NCBI GenBank assembly: GCA_043819035.1
Contig: JBDRFD010000099.1
Location: 1 to 19,756 of the forward strand
Origin: UBA2144 sp043819035
GTDB lineage: Bacteria > Patescibacteriota > Gracilibacteria > Peribacterales > Peribacteraceae
Direction of reading: 5' to 3'
DNA: 19,756 nt
Shown here: positions 1-7,400 of the stretch, piece by piece
Position numbering within the stretch: the stretch's first letter is position 1
How the letters are laid out: every line of letters starts with the position of its first letter
Made by a program: the position numbers and the translations under genes
The notes under the pieces: generated by a model
Seen by the model: only the letters and a program-made list of their open reading frames with translations
What the model was told of the DNA's origin: nothing
The model's database searches: none

Positions 1-1346
1 CCTGTGAATGGATTACAGGAGTCTGCTGTACAGGAGTTCTCGTCATCGCAATCAATTGGTTCGCTATCACAACCTGTTACAGGATCACAGAATTCTGTTG
101 TACAAGCATCACCGTCATTACACGTCACTTCTTCATGTGTGCACCCCTGATCAGGATCGCATGCGTCGATGGTACAAGGATTATCATCATCACAGCTCAT
201 CGGTTTGCGCTTACATCCTTTTTGAGGATCACAGGTATCGTCCGTACAGACATTTCCATCATCGCAGCTCACAGGTTCATTGCTGCAACCCGTTTCAGAA
301 TCACAGGTGTCAGCTGTACAGACATCAGAGTCATCACAGCTGATGGCATCGTGTTCGCATCCATCTCTTCTATCGCATGAATCAGACGTACAGGCATCGG
401 AGTCGTCACAGCTAATTGGAGTGAACATACAACCGCCACTTATATCGCAGGTATCGGCAGTACACGCATTGCGGTCCTCGCAGGCAATTGGCTCGTGTTT
501 ACATCCTTCATCACGATCACAAGAGTCAGCGGTGCATGGATTATTGTCATCGCAAGAAATCTTCTCGTGCCCGCATCCTTTATCAGGATCGCAGGTATCG
601 GTTGTACATGCATTGTTGTCTTCGCAGCTCACTTGCTGATATGCGCATCCTAATTCTGTGTCACAGGCATCGATCGTACATTTATTTTTGTCATTGCATT
701 TGAGACGTATGTTCTTGCAACCGGTTTTTTCATTACACTCATCGGCAGTACATGCATTGCCATCATCACAACTGATCGGTTCATGCCCGCATCCTGTCAC
801 CGGATCACAATACTCTGCCGTACATGCGTTCTTGTCGTTACAGCCTATCTCTTTGTGAATACAGCCGGAACCTTTTTTGCAAATGTCATTGGTACAGACG
901 TCAGAGTCATCACAACTAATGGGTTCGAAGACACATCCCAATACTTCGTCACACGCATCGTCAGTACATTCATTATGGTCATTGCACGTTATTGGCTCGT
1001 GCCTGCAGCCTAGTTCTCGATCGCACGTATCTGCGGTACACGCGTTCCCGTCGTCACAATCCACAGGAACGCTTGCGCATCCTTCTTCGCTATCACAACT
1101 ATTTATGGTGCACGCATTCCCATCATCGCAGGAGATGGCATCATGTGCACAACCGAGAACCGGATCACATGTGTCCGCCGTGCATGCGTCAGCATCGTCA
1201 CACTTTACGTTTTTACTTTCGCAGCCATCTTCGGGGTCACAACTGTTGATGGTGCAAGCATTCCCGTCATCGCAGGAAACGGGTGAGTGGGTGCATCCAA
1301 GTTCGCTGTCGCATTCATCGATGGTACAGGCATTGTCATCATCGCA
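1..1346 (-). repeat. 72-bp tandem coding repeats, 18 full units plus one partial
   Basis: The period is exactly 72 bp, 24 codons. The first unit starts at 1346 and the partial 19th at 50, so 18 x 72 bp fits with no insertion or deletion. DNA identity between units is moderate, while the four Cys codons and most Asp, Thr and Gly codons are kept, which indicates protein-level selection. Units 2 and 4, and units 3 and 5, resemble each other more than their direct neighbours, suggesting past duplication of two-unit blocks. Confidence 0.9.
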
Positions 1347-1523
1347 AATGCTCTTCAGTGGGAAGAACCAGTTCAACCATGAGGATTGTGAAGGTTGAGC
1401 GCACTGAGAATCTACGTCCGCTGCGCTGGCAGATGCAAAACCGGAACAGATAAAAACGACAATAACGAGTGCGAGAAGTGAACCCACACTCCTGAGGGCT
1501 GGTTGAAATCGTGCAGGGGGCAT
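1..1523 (-). CDS. secreted cysteine-rich 24-residue-repeat protein, 3' end outside window
   Basis: The frame is open from ATG at 1523 to the left edge, about 507 codons, with no stop in the window. Residues 1-35 form a signal peptide: basic start, a hydrophobic run including LLALVIVVFICSGFA, and an ASA-A cleavage site. A linker of roughly 25 residues follows. From 1346 to the edge the protein consists of 18 complete repeats plus a partial one, each exactly 24 residues with spacing C-x5-C-x4-C-x5-C-x6. A typical unit starts CDDGNACTADTCD and ends in GC plus six variable residues. The pattern resembles the Dictyostelium-type CTDC repeat family (Pfam Dicty_CTDC) seen in large secreted proteins. 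Probably a disulfide-locked, acidic, extended surface or extracellular protein; the paired Asp and Asn residues could bind calcium (inference). No Shine-Dalgarno precedes the ATG. The C-terminus and any surface anchor are not visible. Confidence 0.85.
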   Translation of the reverse strand, partial: MPPARFQPALRSVGSLLALVIVVFICSGFASASAADVDSQCAQPSQSSWLNWFFPLKSICDDDNACTIDECDSELGCTHSPVSCDDGNACTINSCDPEDGCESKNVKCDDADACTADTCDPVLGCAHDAISCDDGNACTINSCDSEEGCASVPVDCDDGNACTADTCDRELGCRHEPITCNDHNECTDDACDEVLGCVFEPISCDDSDVCTNDICKKGSGCIHKEIGCNDKNACTAEYCDPVTGCGHEPISCDDGNACTADECNEKTGCKNIRLKCNDKNKCTIDACDTELGCAYQQVSCEDNNACTTDTCDPDKGCGHEKISCDDNNPCTADSCDRDEGCKHEPIACEDRNACTADTCDISGGCMFTPISCDDSDACTSDSCDRRDGCEHDAISCDDSDVCTADTCDSETGCSNEPVSCDDGNVCTDDTCDPQKGCKRKPMSCDDDNPCTIDACDPDQGCTHEEVTCNDGDACTTEFCDPVTGCDSEPIDCDDENSCTADSCNPFT

Positions 1524-1558
1524 GTTAAAAGAGGTTAACAATATAGAAAATGGGTGGC

Positions 1559-1587
1559 AGTGTATGACTGTTAACACCCGTTTACAA
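1559..1587 (-). promoter_or_regulatory. candidate sigma70-type promoter for the cysteine-repeat gene
   Basis: On the minus strand, TTGTAA (1582-1587) and TACACT (1559-1564) are separated by exactly 17 bases. Each matches 4 of 6 consensus positions. The distance to the ATG at 1523 is about 35 bases. Confidence 0.3.
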
Positions 1588-1815
1588 TTGATCGGTTCTC
1601 GCATGCATCGAAGATTGTGGTCTAATAATAGACAATCTGTAATGGTGTTTTATTGGAGTGCTTGTGATTGGGTTTCCTTAGCGCAAAGTTCGCACGGAGG
1701 CTTTTGGATTGTGTAATGACTCATCTATTGTGGAAGGCTGGAGAGTAAGTTAAATAATTGAGTAATTTATTAATGGTAAGAAGGATTAGCAATCCTTCAT
1801 TGACCAAAACCGTAT

Positions 1816-1844
1816 TTGCTCTTCACCCGAGGGCAGAGTAGAGT
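1816..1844 (+). promoter_or_regulatory. weak candidate promoter for the EF-Tu-like gene
   Basis: TTGCTC (1816-1821) and TAGAGT (1839-1844) are 17 bases apart. The -10 box ends 27 bases before the ATG at 1872, close to the spacing seen for the better promoters at 3394 and 8863. The hexamers are poor matches to consensus. Confidence 0.3.
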
Positions 1845-1871
1845 GGGAAATTGCCATTACCCCCCTACACT

Positions 1872-2132
1872 ATGGCTACCGCCACCAAAACAAAGCCGAT
1901 TGGCAAAGTCGTCCACTACTACGACAAGATTGGTGTGGCAATCGTGGATCTAGCGAAGCCACTAAAGGTCGGCGACACAGTCCTTTTTCAGCGTGGTGAT
2001 CTGGAATTCTCGCAGTCGATTGATTCCATGGAAGTGGAGCACGCGACTGTGGAGAAAGCGAAGAAGGGCGACATCATCGGCATGAAGGTCGATCAGCCGG
2101 TCAAGGAAGGGACGCTTGTCTTGCTTGCTTAA
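1872..2132 (+). CDS. EF-Tu domain-2-like small beta-barrel protein
   Basis: An 86-residue protein with no membrane segment. The pattern IGKVVHYYDKIGVAIVDL, then LKVGDTVLF, then KKGDIIGMKVDQPVKEGTLV is that of the small translation-factor-type beta barrel (EF-Tu/IF2 domain 2 fold). It lacks any GTPase domain, so it is not an elongation factor. Stand-alone versions of about 80-90 residues are common in candidate-phylum genomes and are often labelled translation elongation factor-like; their function is not known to me. I chose ATG 1872 over an in-frame TTG at 1851 because family members start close to the IGKV strand, and because the ATG follows CCCCCT plus five bases, a start context shared with the genes at 3449 and 18777. 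It converges with the SLH gene, with a hairpin between them. Confidence 0.75.
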   Translation: MATATKTKPIGKVVHYYDKIGVAIVDLAKPLKVGDTVLFQRGDLEFSQSIDSMEVEHATVEKAKKGDIIGMKVDQPVKEGTLVLLA

Positions 2133-2161
2133 CGCCAGCAGCCTCATGCAAGAGCAGTTCC

Positions 2162-2207
2162 ATTATTCCATTATTCCATTATGCGAATAATGGAATCATG
2201 GAATAAT
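2162..2207. repeat. inverted-repeat hairpin built of 8-bp words
   Basis: Two 21-base arms (2162-2182 and 2187-2207) are complementary with one mismatch and close on a GCGA loop, a GNRA-type tetraloop. Each arm repeats the word CCATTATT or its complement with period 8. It lies between two convergent genes, so it could act as a bidirectional RNA end, but no T run follows. It belongs to the same general class as the heptad arrays elsewhere in the window. Confidence 0.85.
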
Positions 2208-2242
2208 AGTTGTCTCATCCGTGGAAGCTAATTGGTCTGGAT

Positions 2243-2902
2243 TCAGCGTCTACTCAACGCATTCACCATCTCGCCCATCGTCGCAGGTGACACGTAGTCA
2301 TCCAGATCTATGCCCGTAGGGAATGCGTGACGTGCGCGCATGATTTTCACATAAGGAACGTACCATTCCACAGACGAATCGGAGGAGTCGATAGAAATAC
2401 CGTATGCCTTTGTAAGAATCTTTGATGCTTCTGCGTAGTTGATCGGCCGGTACGGTTTGAAGGTGACGTCCGGATATCCACTCACGAGCCCACCTATCAT
2501 CGCTGCGCATAGATGCGGACCGTAGTCGGCACTGGTTGGAACATCACGGAAGTAGAGCCAGTAGTTGGATGGTGATAGCTGTGCCGAACAGTCACCGGAA
2601 ATGCCGCGCGGATAAAGCCCATCGATGGTTGCCTTCAGGAATTCCGAACGTGTGATGAATTGCCTGGTGCTCTGAATAGGGTTAATGCGAATATCTACGC
2701 CTTCCATGTGCAAACTTTCCCCAAATCGAACGCGCTCCCTTGGTTCATTTACGGACGAACGTATCTCGCGTATGGGAACAGGTTGCTGCGGATACTTTTC
2801 CAGTGCAGCCGGAAAATATTCAATCGGATACGCATATGCGGTAGAGGTGAGTAGGATGGAACCGAGAAATACTTTTGAGAGGATAATCTGAATGCGTGCC
2901 AT
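2243..2902 (-). CDS. secreted S-layer homology (SLH) domain protein
   Basis: A 219-residue protein. Residues 1-24 are a signal peptide (MARIQ, then a hydrophobic core, TAYA cleavage). Residues ~25-80 form a linker. SLH-like segments follow: a first partial one around FITRSEFLKATIDGLYP; a second, clearest one beginning YFRDVP and continuing LVSGYPDVTFKPYRPINYAEASKIL; and a third starting WYVPYVKIMRARHAFP and ending near the C-terminus. SLH modules normally bind secondary cell-wall polymer and fix proteins to the envelope. With no other domain it may be a short wall anchor or partner protein. I chose ATG 2902 because the signal peptide starts there; the longer frame to 3007 runs into a low-complexity inverted repeat. 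A pyrimidine tract (CCCCTCTCC) replaces a Shine-Dalgarno. Confidence 0.8.
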   Translation of the reverse strand: MARIQIILSKVFLGSILLTSTAYAYPIEYFPAALEKYPQQPVPIREIRSSVNEPRERVRFGESLHMEGVDIRINPIQSTRQFITRSEFLKATIDGLYPRGISGDCSAQLSPSNYWLYFRDVPTSADYGPHLCAAMIGGLVSGYPDVTFKPYRPINYAEASKILTKAYGISIDSSDSSVEWYVPYVKIMRARHAFPTGIDLDDYVSPATMGEMVNALSRR

Positions 2903-2975
2903 GATGGAGAGGGGAAAAGGGGACAATTCTCCTTCACACTCTTTTATTCTGCAAGTTTTTTGTGTCGCTTGATGA

Positions 2976-3075
2976 AGAAAAAAAGGATAAAAAGGCAAAA
3001 AAGGCAAAAAAGGATTCCGTGCCTATCTCCAAGCTCCTTTTTACCCTTTTTTTCTCTTTTTACATTTTTGCTTTT
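2976..3075. repeat. inverted arrays of A/G- and T/C-rich 8-9 bp words
   Basis: The left arm (~2976-3014) repeats AAAAAAGGC and AAAAAGGAT with period 8-9. The right arm (~3036-3075) repeats the complement (CCTTTTTA, CCCTTTTTTT, CTCTTTTTA). The arms can form a long imperfect hairpin around a ~20-base loop. It lies upstream of the SLH gene and downstream of the 36-residue membrane peptide gene. Confidence 0.7.
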
Positions 3076-3141
3076 GTATGAACTTCCATGAATTTTCCAT
3101 ACATCGTTGTTCCATGGATTTAGGAAGAGCCCTAGTTAATC

Positions 3142-3173
3142 AAAAAAAGCGCTGAACGGGTCTGGTCCAGCGC
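3142..3173 (-). terminator. rho-independent terminator after the small membrane peptide gene
   Basis: On the minus strand, GCGCTG (3168-3173) and CAGCGC (3149-3154) pair around a 13-base loop, followed at once by seven T (3148-3142). A second hairpin, CGCCGG/CCGGCG (3171-3188), overlaps it by three bases, so the two stems may compete. It lies about 30 bases after the stop of the 36-codon gene. Confidence 0.8.
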
Positions 3174-3200
3174 CGGTCGTTTCCGGCGAGTTCTAGGAGG

Positions 3201-3311
3201 TCAGAACGGGATCCATCTTATGGGGATCCCCATCGCAAGGTCGATAACCCAGCAAAGCGGAGTGCCCGCCAAGAAGGCTACGACGAGCAACAATACGTGT
3301 TTGGTGCTCAC
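3201..3311 (-). CDS. 36-residue single-helix membrane peptide (GTG start)
   Basis: This is too short for most gene finders. The frame from GTG 3311 to TGA 3201 encodes a peptide starting MSTKHVLLLVVAFLAGTP and ending IPIRWIPF. Residues 6-24 are a likely transmembrane helix after a short basic N-terminus; the tail carries Trp, Arg and Pro and one Cys at residue 20. Support is strong for its size. A perfect AAGGAG lies six bases before the GTG, the clearest Shine-Dalgarno in the window. A T-rich terminator follows the stop, and the upstream DNA (3366-3380) is A+T-rich with two overlapping TATAAT-like boxes in the minus direction. I do not recognise a family. It could be a small membrane regulator, a toxin-like peptide or a subunit of a larger complex; the sequence does not decide. 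Confidence 0.6.
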   Translation of the reverse strand: MSTKHVLLLVVAFLAGTPLCWVIDLAMGIPIRWIPF

Positions 3312-3317
3312 GACTTT

Positions 3318-3323
3318 CTCCTT
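3318..3323 (-). promoter_or_regulatory. Shine-Dalgarno AAGGAG that fixes the GTG start at 3311
   Basis: AAGGAG on the minus strand with a six-base spacer to GTG. It stands out because almost every other gene in the window lacks one. Confidence 0.7.
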
Positions 3324-3393
3324 GTGTCAAAGAACTTGGAACTGGAAACAACTATGATATACTGACATATTATAATTATAACGTCAAATAGAT

Positions 3394-3422
3394 ATGACAT
3401 CATACTTTTTTCGCTATATACT
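3394..3422 (+). promoter_or_regulatory. sigma70-type promoter for the 71-residue protein gene
   Basis: ATGACA (3394-3399) and TATACT (3417-3422) are separated by exactly 17 bases, each 5 of 6 to consensus. The predicted start near 3429 gives a leader of only about 20 bases, which begins just before the CCCCCT tract. Confidence 0.65.
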
Positions 3423-3448
3423 GGGCTCCGTCAGTTTCCCCCTCACCT

Positions 3449-3664
3449 ATGGATCAGCAAGAAATTCAGAAAAAGATTGAAGGCTTCCTAAAAGATCTTG
3501 GAGTTCCAAGTTTCATAGTCTTTGGTTGGCAGAAGGAAAAAGGAGCCGACCCCAAGCACGCGCAGTTTGGCGTGGTCTCTTCGTATCACAAGGTGCCAAC
3601 GAATGTTGCGATTAAAGGAATGAGTTGGGCGTTGAATGACTTCATTTCTAAGTCACTAAAGTAG
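3449..3664 (+). CDS. small conserved-looking protein of unknown function
   Basis: A 71-residue soluble protein, unrecognised. Residues 1-16 look like an amphipathic helix (MDQQEIQKKIEGFLKDLG). A strand follows (PSFIVFGWQ), then a polar loop (KEKGADPKHAQ), a second strand (FGVVSSYHKV), and a C-terminal helix ending NDFISKSLK. There is no signal peptide, cysteine pair or metal motif. It has a good promoter at 3394-3422 and the CCCCCT-N5-ATGG start context, and no Shine-Dalgarno. It stands alone: the divergent neighbour is the 36-residue membrane peptide and the convergent one is the holin-like gene. Confidence 0.7.
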   Translation: MDQQEIQKKIEGFLKDLGVPSFIVFGWQKEKGADPKHAQFGVVSSYHKVPTNVAIKGMSWALNDFISKSLK

Positions 3665-3689
3665 AAGAAGTCTGTGGTGTACATGAAAC

Positions 3690-3853
3690 GGTTTTAGGTG
3701 ATAGGTTTAATCCGCCTTCGTCCATTCGTTTCAAGAGGTCGAGGGACTACGGCGGACAAGTAGGTTTGGGGAAGAGGTGGTCAGGGAGCAAGTTACTAAC
3801 CTCTGCCCTATAAACCTAATAACCCAAACCTATAACCTAAAACCTATAACCCT
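3690..3853. repeat. composite element: heptad arrays around a GC-rich core hairpin
   Basis: The left array (~3690-3710) is built of words such as TAGGTGA and TAGGTTT. A core stem TCCGCC (3711-3716) / GGCGGA (3751-3756) follows, whose flanks CTTCGTCC and GGACTACG can also partly pair. Then comes TAGGTTTGGGGAAGAGGT (3761-3778), and finally the inverted array (~3800-3851) of AACCTAT and AACCTAA with period 7. It lies between convergent genes, and its last bases abut the stop codon of the holin-like gene. Confidence 0.8.
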
Positions 3854-4247
3854 ATCGATGCAATATTTCTTTTATAATCCAGTTCGAAACTCCAAAAACA
3901 ATTGCAACCACCGTCCACCCCCACAGCCCTCCAAATATCTCGAGCGTAACCAAGTCCGGATTCATTTCTTGGGAGATAACGTGGATGAGTTGCACGAACA
4001 CACCGTTCACTAGGATAATCGCGATGATGGTGGCGAAGAGTTTGAACGGCAACGTGATGATATCCAGGATTGGGCGCACAAACATGTTCAGGAGTGTGAG
4101 GAGCGAGCCGATGATAATGACGGCTACAAAGCCTCCGGTCATCTGGAAGTACTGATCCATGTAAGTCGCCATCAGCCACACTACTGCGAAGTTGAGCAGT
4201 GCCTTGATCAGGATGCGTAGGGGGAGGGAGCTTTGTGATTCGGACAT
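3852..4247 (-). CDS. phage-holin family 4-like four-helix membrane protein (YvlD type)
   Basis: A 131-residue protein with four hydrophobic segments at about 10-29, 37-60, 66-90 and 108-127. The sequence FVAVIIIGSLLTLLNMFVRPILDIITLPF followed by NGVFVQLIH is typical of the mycobacterial-type four-TM holin superfamily (Pfam PF04020, YvlD). Despite the name, chromosomal members are common, and most have no link to phage or lysis; the role is unclear and perhaps envelope-related. It lies downstream of ileS on the same strand, but a 160-base gap with a strong hairpin separates them, so co-transcription is uncertain. No Shine-Dalgarno is visible. The stop codon directly adjoins the heptad array at 3690-3853. 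Confidence 0.85.
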   Translation of the reverse strand: MSESQSSLPLRILIKALLNFAVVWLMATYMDQYFQMTGGFVAVIIIGSLLTLLNMFVRPILDIITLPFKLFATIIAIILVNGVFVQLIHVISQEMNPDLVTLEIFGGLWGWTVVAIVFGVSNWIIKEILHR

Positions 4248-4283
4248 ACTAATTTATAGATTACATTATTTGTATTTTAGAAG

Positions 4284-4418
4284 AAATGGGATAATGGCTA
4301 AATGGTTGGATGGTTTAATGGCTCGCAAGCCACGTCATTCGCGAATGACCGTGGCAAGCGAGTATTAAGCCTGTTTTTCTTTAGAGCCATTTGACCATTT
4401 AGCCATTCAACCATTTAT
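4284..4418. repeat. composite element: heptad arrays around a 40-bp core hairpin
   Basis: The left array (4284-4323) uses words like ATGGCTA, AATGGTT and GGATGGT. The right array (4384-4418) is its inverse (GACCATTT, AGCCATTC, AACCATTT). The core (4322-4361) is a separate palindrome with CTCGC at one end, GCGAG at the other and a TTCGCGAA centre; its arms pair over about 17 of 20 positions. The right array contains the last codons (Ile-Asn-Gly) and the stop codon of ileS, so the element defines that protein's C-terminus. Confidence 0.85.
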
Positions 4419-7400
4419 TTTCTCAAACTTCACCTTCATCTTAGTCCCCCCAATCTCTTCACTAAATTCCTTCCCGTTATTCTCCTTAAGCGTACTCCTC
4501 GTTTCCTCGGCAATGAGGCCACCGTATTTCTTCATGACATCATCGGCACCTTTCACAGACAGTGCAATCTGATCGGTGAAGGAGAGTCCACTCTCTTTGC
4601 GTAGACGCTGAATTGTTCGTATCAGATCACGTGCCAAGCCTTCGTGCTTGAGCTCCTTGGAGACATCCGTATCCACACTCACCACTACTCCATGATCTGC
4701 AGCGGCATCCAATCCTTCTTTGCCCAGATAAACAACCTCAGCCTCGTCAGGTGTCAGTTCTTCATCAAGGATCAAAATCCTTCCATCATCCTCAACTGTA
4801 AAGTCACCATTCTTTCCGGCTTGGATTATCTCCTGCACGCGGTCGGGAAGCCGAGGACCGACTTTGCGTGCATCCACTCGGACGATGACATCAGCCAACT
4901 CTTCGGGCTTGTCTGCGAATGCAAGCTCTTTCACATTCATTTCCTGTCTGATGATCAGGACATCTTCATCAGAGAGAACGTTTGCCATTGCGGGCGGGAG
5001 TGCCACGATTGCTTTCTGAAGCGGTTGGCGCACTTTGATATTCTTTTGCGCGCGAACACTATTGCCGAGGGACACGATGAGTCGCATCAATCGAGTCTTC
5101 TTGAGGAGCTGTTCCTCATTTTTCGTGAGCCTCTTCTCCTCAGGCCAATTGGTCAGGTGCACGGACCCGTGTTCCTGAGGAGATAGATTCAAGTAGATCG
5201 CATCGGCGAGATAGGGGCAGAAGGGAGCAAGTAGCTGGCTGAAGGTGAGGAGAATATCGTAGAGCGTATGCAGTGCGTCCAATTGATCTTCGTTCTCCTC
5301 CCCATCTTTCGTGTTTCCTTTTCCTGCGAATCTCCTTCTGGAAAGCCGAATGTACCAGTTTGTCAGAGCGTCCAGCGTTTCATGAAGTTCATTACATGTT
5401 GCAGATAGATCGTAGCGATCGAGCTCATACGTCATGCGGTTGGTCAGATCCTGCATTTCTGCGCGGATCCAGACATCGAGCGGATGAGCGGATGCTCGCC
5501 TCGTTTCCACAGGTTCAAACACGGCGGCATTAGCGTATGTCACAAAGAAGCTGTATGAATTCCACAGAGGCAGAAGCACATTGCGCATCGATTCCTCGAC
5601 CATCTTCTCCGAGAATCTCAGATCTTCTCCGCGCACAGCTGGCGAACTCATCAGCGTAAACCGCACGGCATCTGCTCCAAATTTATTTACAACCTCCATG
5701 GGCTCAGGATAGTTCTTCAGCTTCTTGCTCATCTTCTTCCCATCCTCAGCAAGCACGATGCCATTCACCACACAATGTATAAATGCCGGTTCTTTGAAGA
5801 GTGCTGTGGAAAGAACCATTAGTGTGTAGAACCAGCCACGGGTCTGATCCATGCCTTCGGCGATAAAATCTGCGGGGAATCCTTTAGGAACGTCTAACGT
5901 CGAACGTCTAACGTCTGACCTTGGACGTTGGACGTTAGACGGATTTTCGAATGGGAAATGAGGTTGTGCATATGGCATTGATCCCGATTCAAACCAACAA
6001 TCGAAGACTTCGGGGATGCGTTTCATTAGTGGTGATATTTTGAGTTCGGTTATCCCAGCATTACTTGTTCGTTCAACCTTTCCATCACCATATATGCATC
6101 CAAGTGCTTTTATAGCTCCTCCATGTGATACGACAAGAATTTTTTTACCTTTGAATTCGTTCAGTATTTTCTCTCCTGCCTTCTCCAGTCTTAGGAAAAA
6201 TTGTTCACGTGATTCACCTCCTTTTGGATTAATATAAGCGATTCCCATAGAAGGCATGTCATCGGACAATACTTCAGTTCGCTTTTTCCCTTCCCATTCT
6301 CCATGCTTTCGTTCGCGCAGCTCTGTCCATTTGCCTTCATGAGGAATATTAAGTTCTTTTGAGAGAATTTCTGCACTCTTACTTGCACGTTTCAAATCTG
6401 ACGAGATTATCACATCAAATTTCTTGCCCTTTAATTTCGATGCTGATTCTTTTACTTGCTGTTCCCCACTCTTGTTAAGATCAGTATCTGTGTGGCCTTG
6501 AATAATTCTTTTTGAGTTCCAATCAGTTTCACCATGCCTTACAAGAGTGATATCGACAGACTTTTCTCCTCCTCCATCCCACGTAATATCATCAATCGTA
6601 TGCTTATGCAGATCGAGCTGACTGTTTGTATCATGATCCCAGAAGAAGGTGTGTGAATCTGCAAGCTTTGGATACGGCTGGTGCGAGAGCTTGACGGGGT
6701 CAATTTTATTGAAGAAGTGGCGTACGTTCTGCAGCGGATCTGCGTGTGTGACGACGATGACGTGCTCGCTGCGGTGCTTGGGGAGGATGTCATTCAAGAA
6801 GTCCGCAATGCGCTTCTGGACTTCGCTCCATGTTTCCATCCCGGGGAAGTGATAGATACTTTCCGGCGTTCCGGTTTCCATCTTGTGCGCCCTGCGTGCT
6901 TTCACGAAGGAGAGGTCCGAGTAATCAACTGCTTTGCCTTCGTATTCTCCAAACGAAACTTCACGCAGACGATCGTCGACTATTACTTCTGCACCTGTTT
7001 CTTTTGCGAGGATGGCTGCAGTTTGTTGCGTACGTGCTAAGGGAGAGCAGTAAATGACTTTAATTTCTTGATCTTTGAATTGCGCGGCAGTTTCACTCGC
7101 TTGCTTCTTTCCTCGATCGGTCAGATCTGTTCCAGGCTCCGCGGCTTGATAAATCGGAATCAGATTACCTTTGCTCTCCGCGTGGCGGATTACAGAGAGT
7201 TTCGTAAAGCGTTCGGGTTTGTGCTTCATCAGGTCATCGCGGCTCGAGATGACTTCAATTTCACCTGTTTCTTCACATCTCCAGATCGGAATTGGTGTGC
7301 CCCAGAAGCGATTGCGGGAGATCGCCCAGTCGCGCGCGCCTTCCAGCCATCTGCCAAACCGTCCATCACGCACGTGCGCGGGAACCCATTCAGTTTTGGA

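Larger units (their letters stand above)
1524..1871. other. 348-base intergenic region between divergent genes
   Basis: I find no convincing gene or RNA here. It holds candidate promoters for both flanking genes, two GTTAAC hexamers (1534 and 1570), an A+T-rich stretch at 1748-1775, and a short perfect hairpin AAGGATT-AGC-AATCCTT at 1781-1797 with no T run after it. An open frame at 1522-1716 has no RBS and no recognisable domain, and I leave it out. Confidence 0.6.

Noticed and set aside
1..1346. Regular 72-bp repeats as a CRISPR array or noncoding satellite
   Set aside because: Units diverge gradually along their whole length with codon-level conservation and have no alternating identical repeat and unique spacer.
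8..1398. Several + strand open frames (up to 173 codons) over the left end
   Set aside because: They are antisense shadows of the 72-bp cysteine repeats; the minus frame is continuous, has a signal peptide and keeps all cysteines.
1522..1716. A 64-codon + strand frame in the intergenic region
   Set aside because: No RBS, no recognisable domain, odd composition, and it overlaps the promoter of the cysteine-repeat gene.
2903..3007. A 35-residue N-terminal extension of the SLH protein
   Set aside because: It is encoded partly by the low-complexity inverted repeat and would place the signal peptide internally; ATG 2902 gives a normal signal peptide.
3852..4247. The holin-like gene as evidence for a prophage
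   Set aside because: YvlD-type four-helix proteins are common chromosomal genes, and no other phage gene is present.
4644..5186. A 180-codon + strand frame opposite ileS
   Set aside because: It is antisense to conserved IleS sequence with no domain, RBS or promoter.
6040..7205. The phosphatase inserts as an assembly chimera of separate genes
   Set aside because: The frame is continuous through four junctions, native IleS residues separate the two inserts, and the flanking motifs are in the right order. Reads would still be a useful check.
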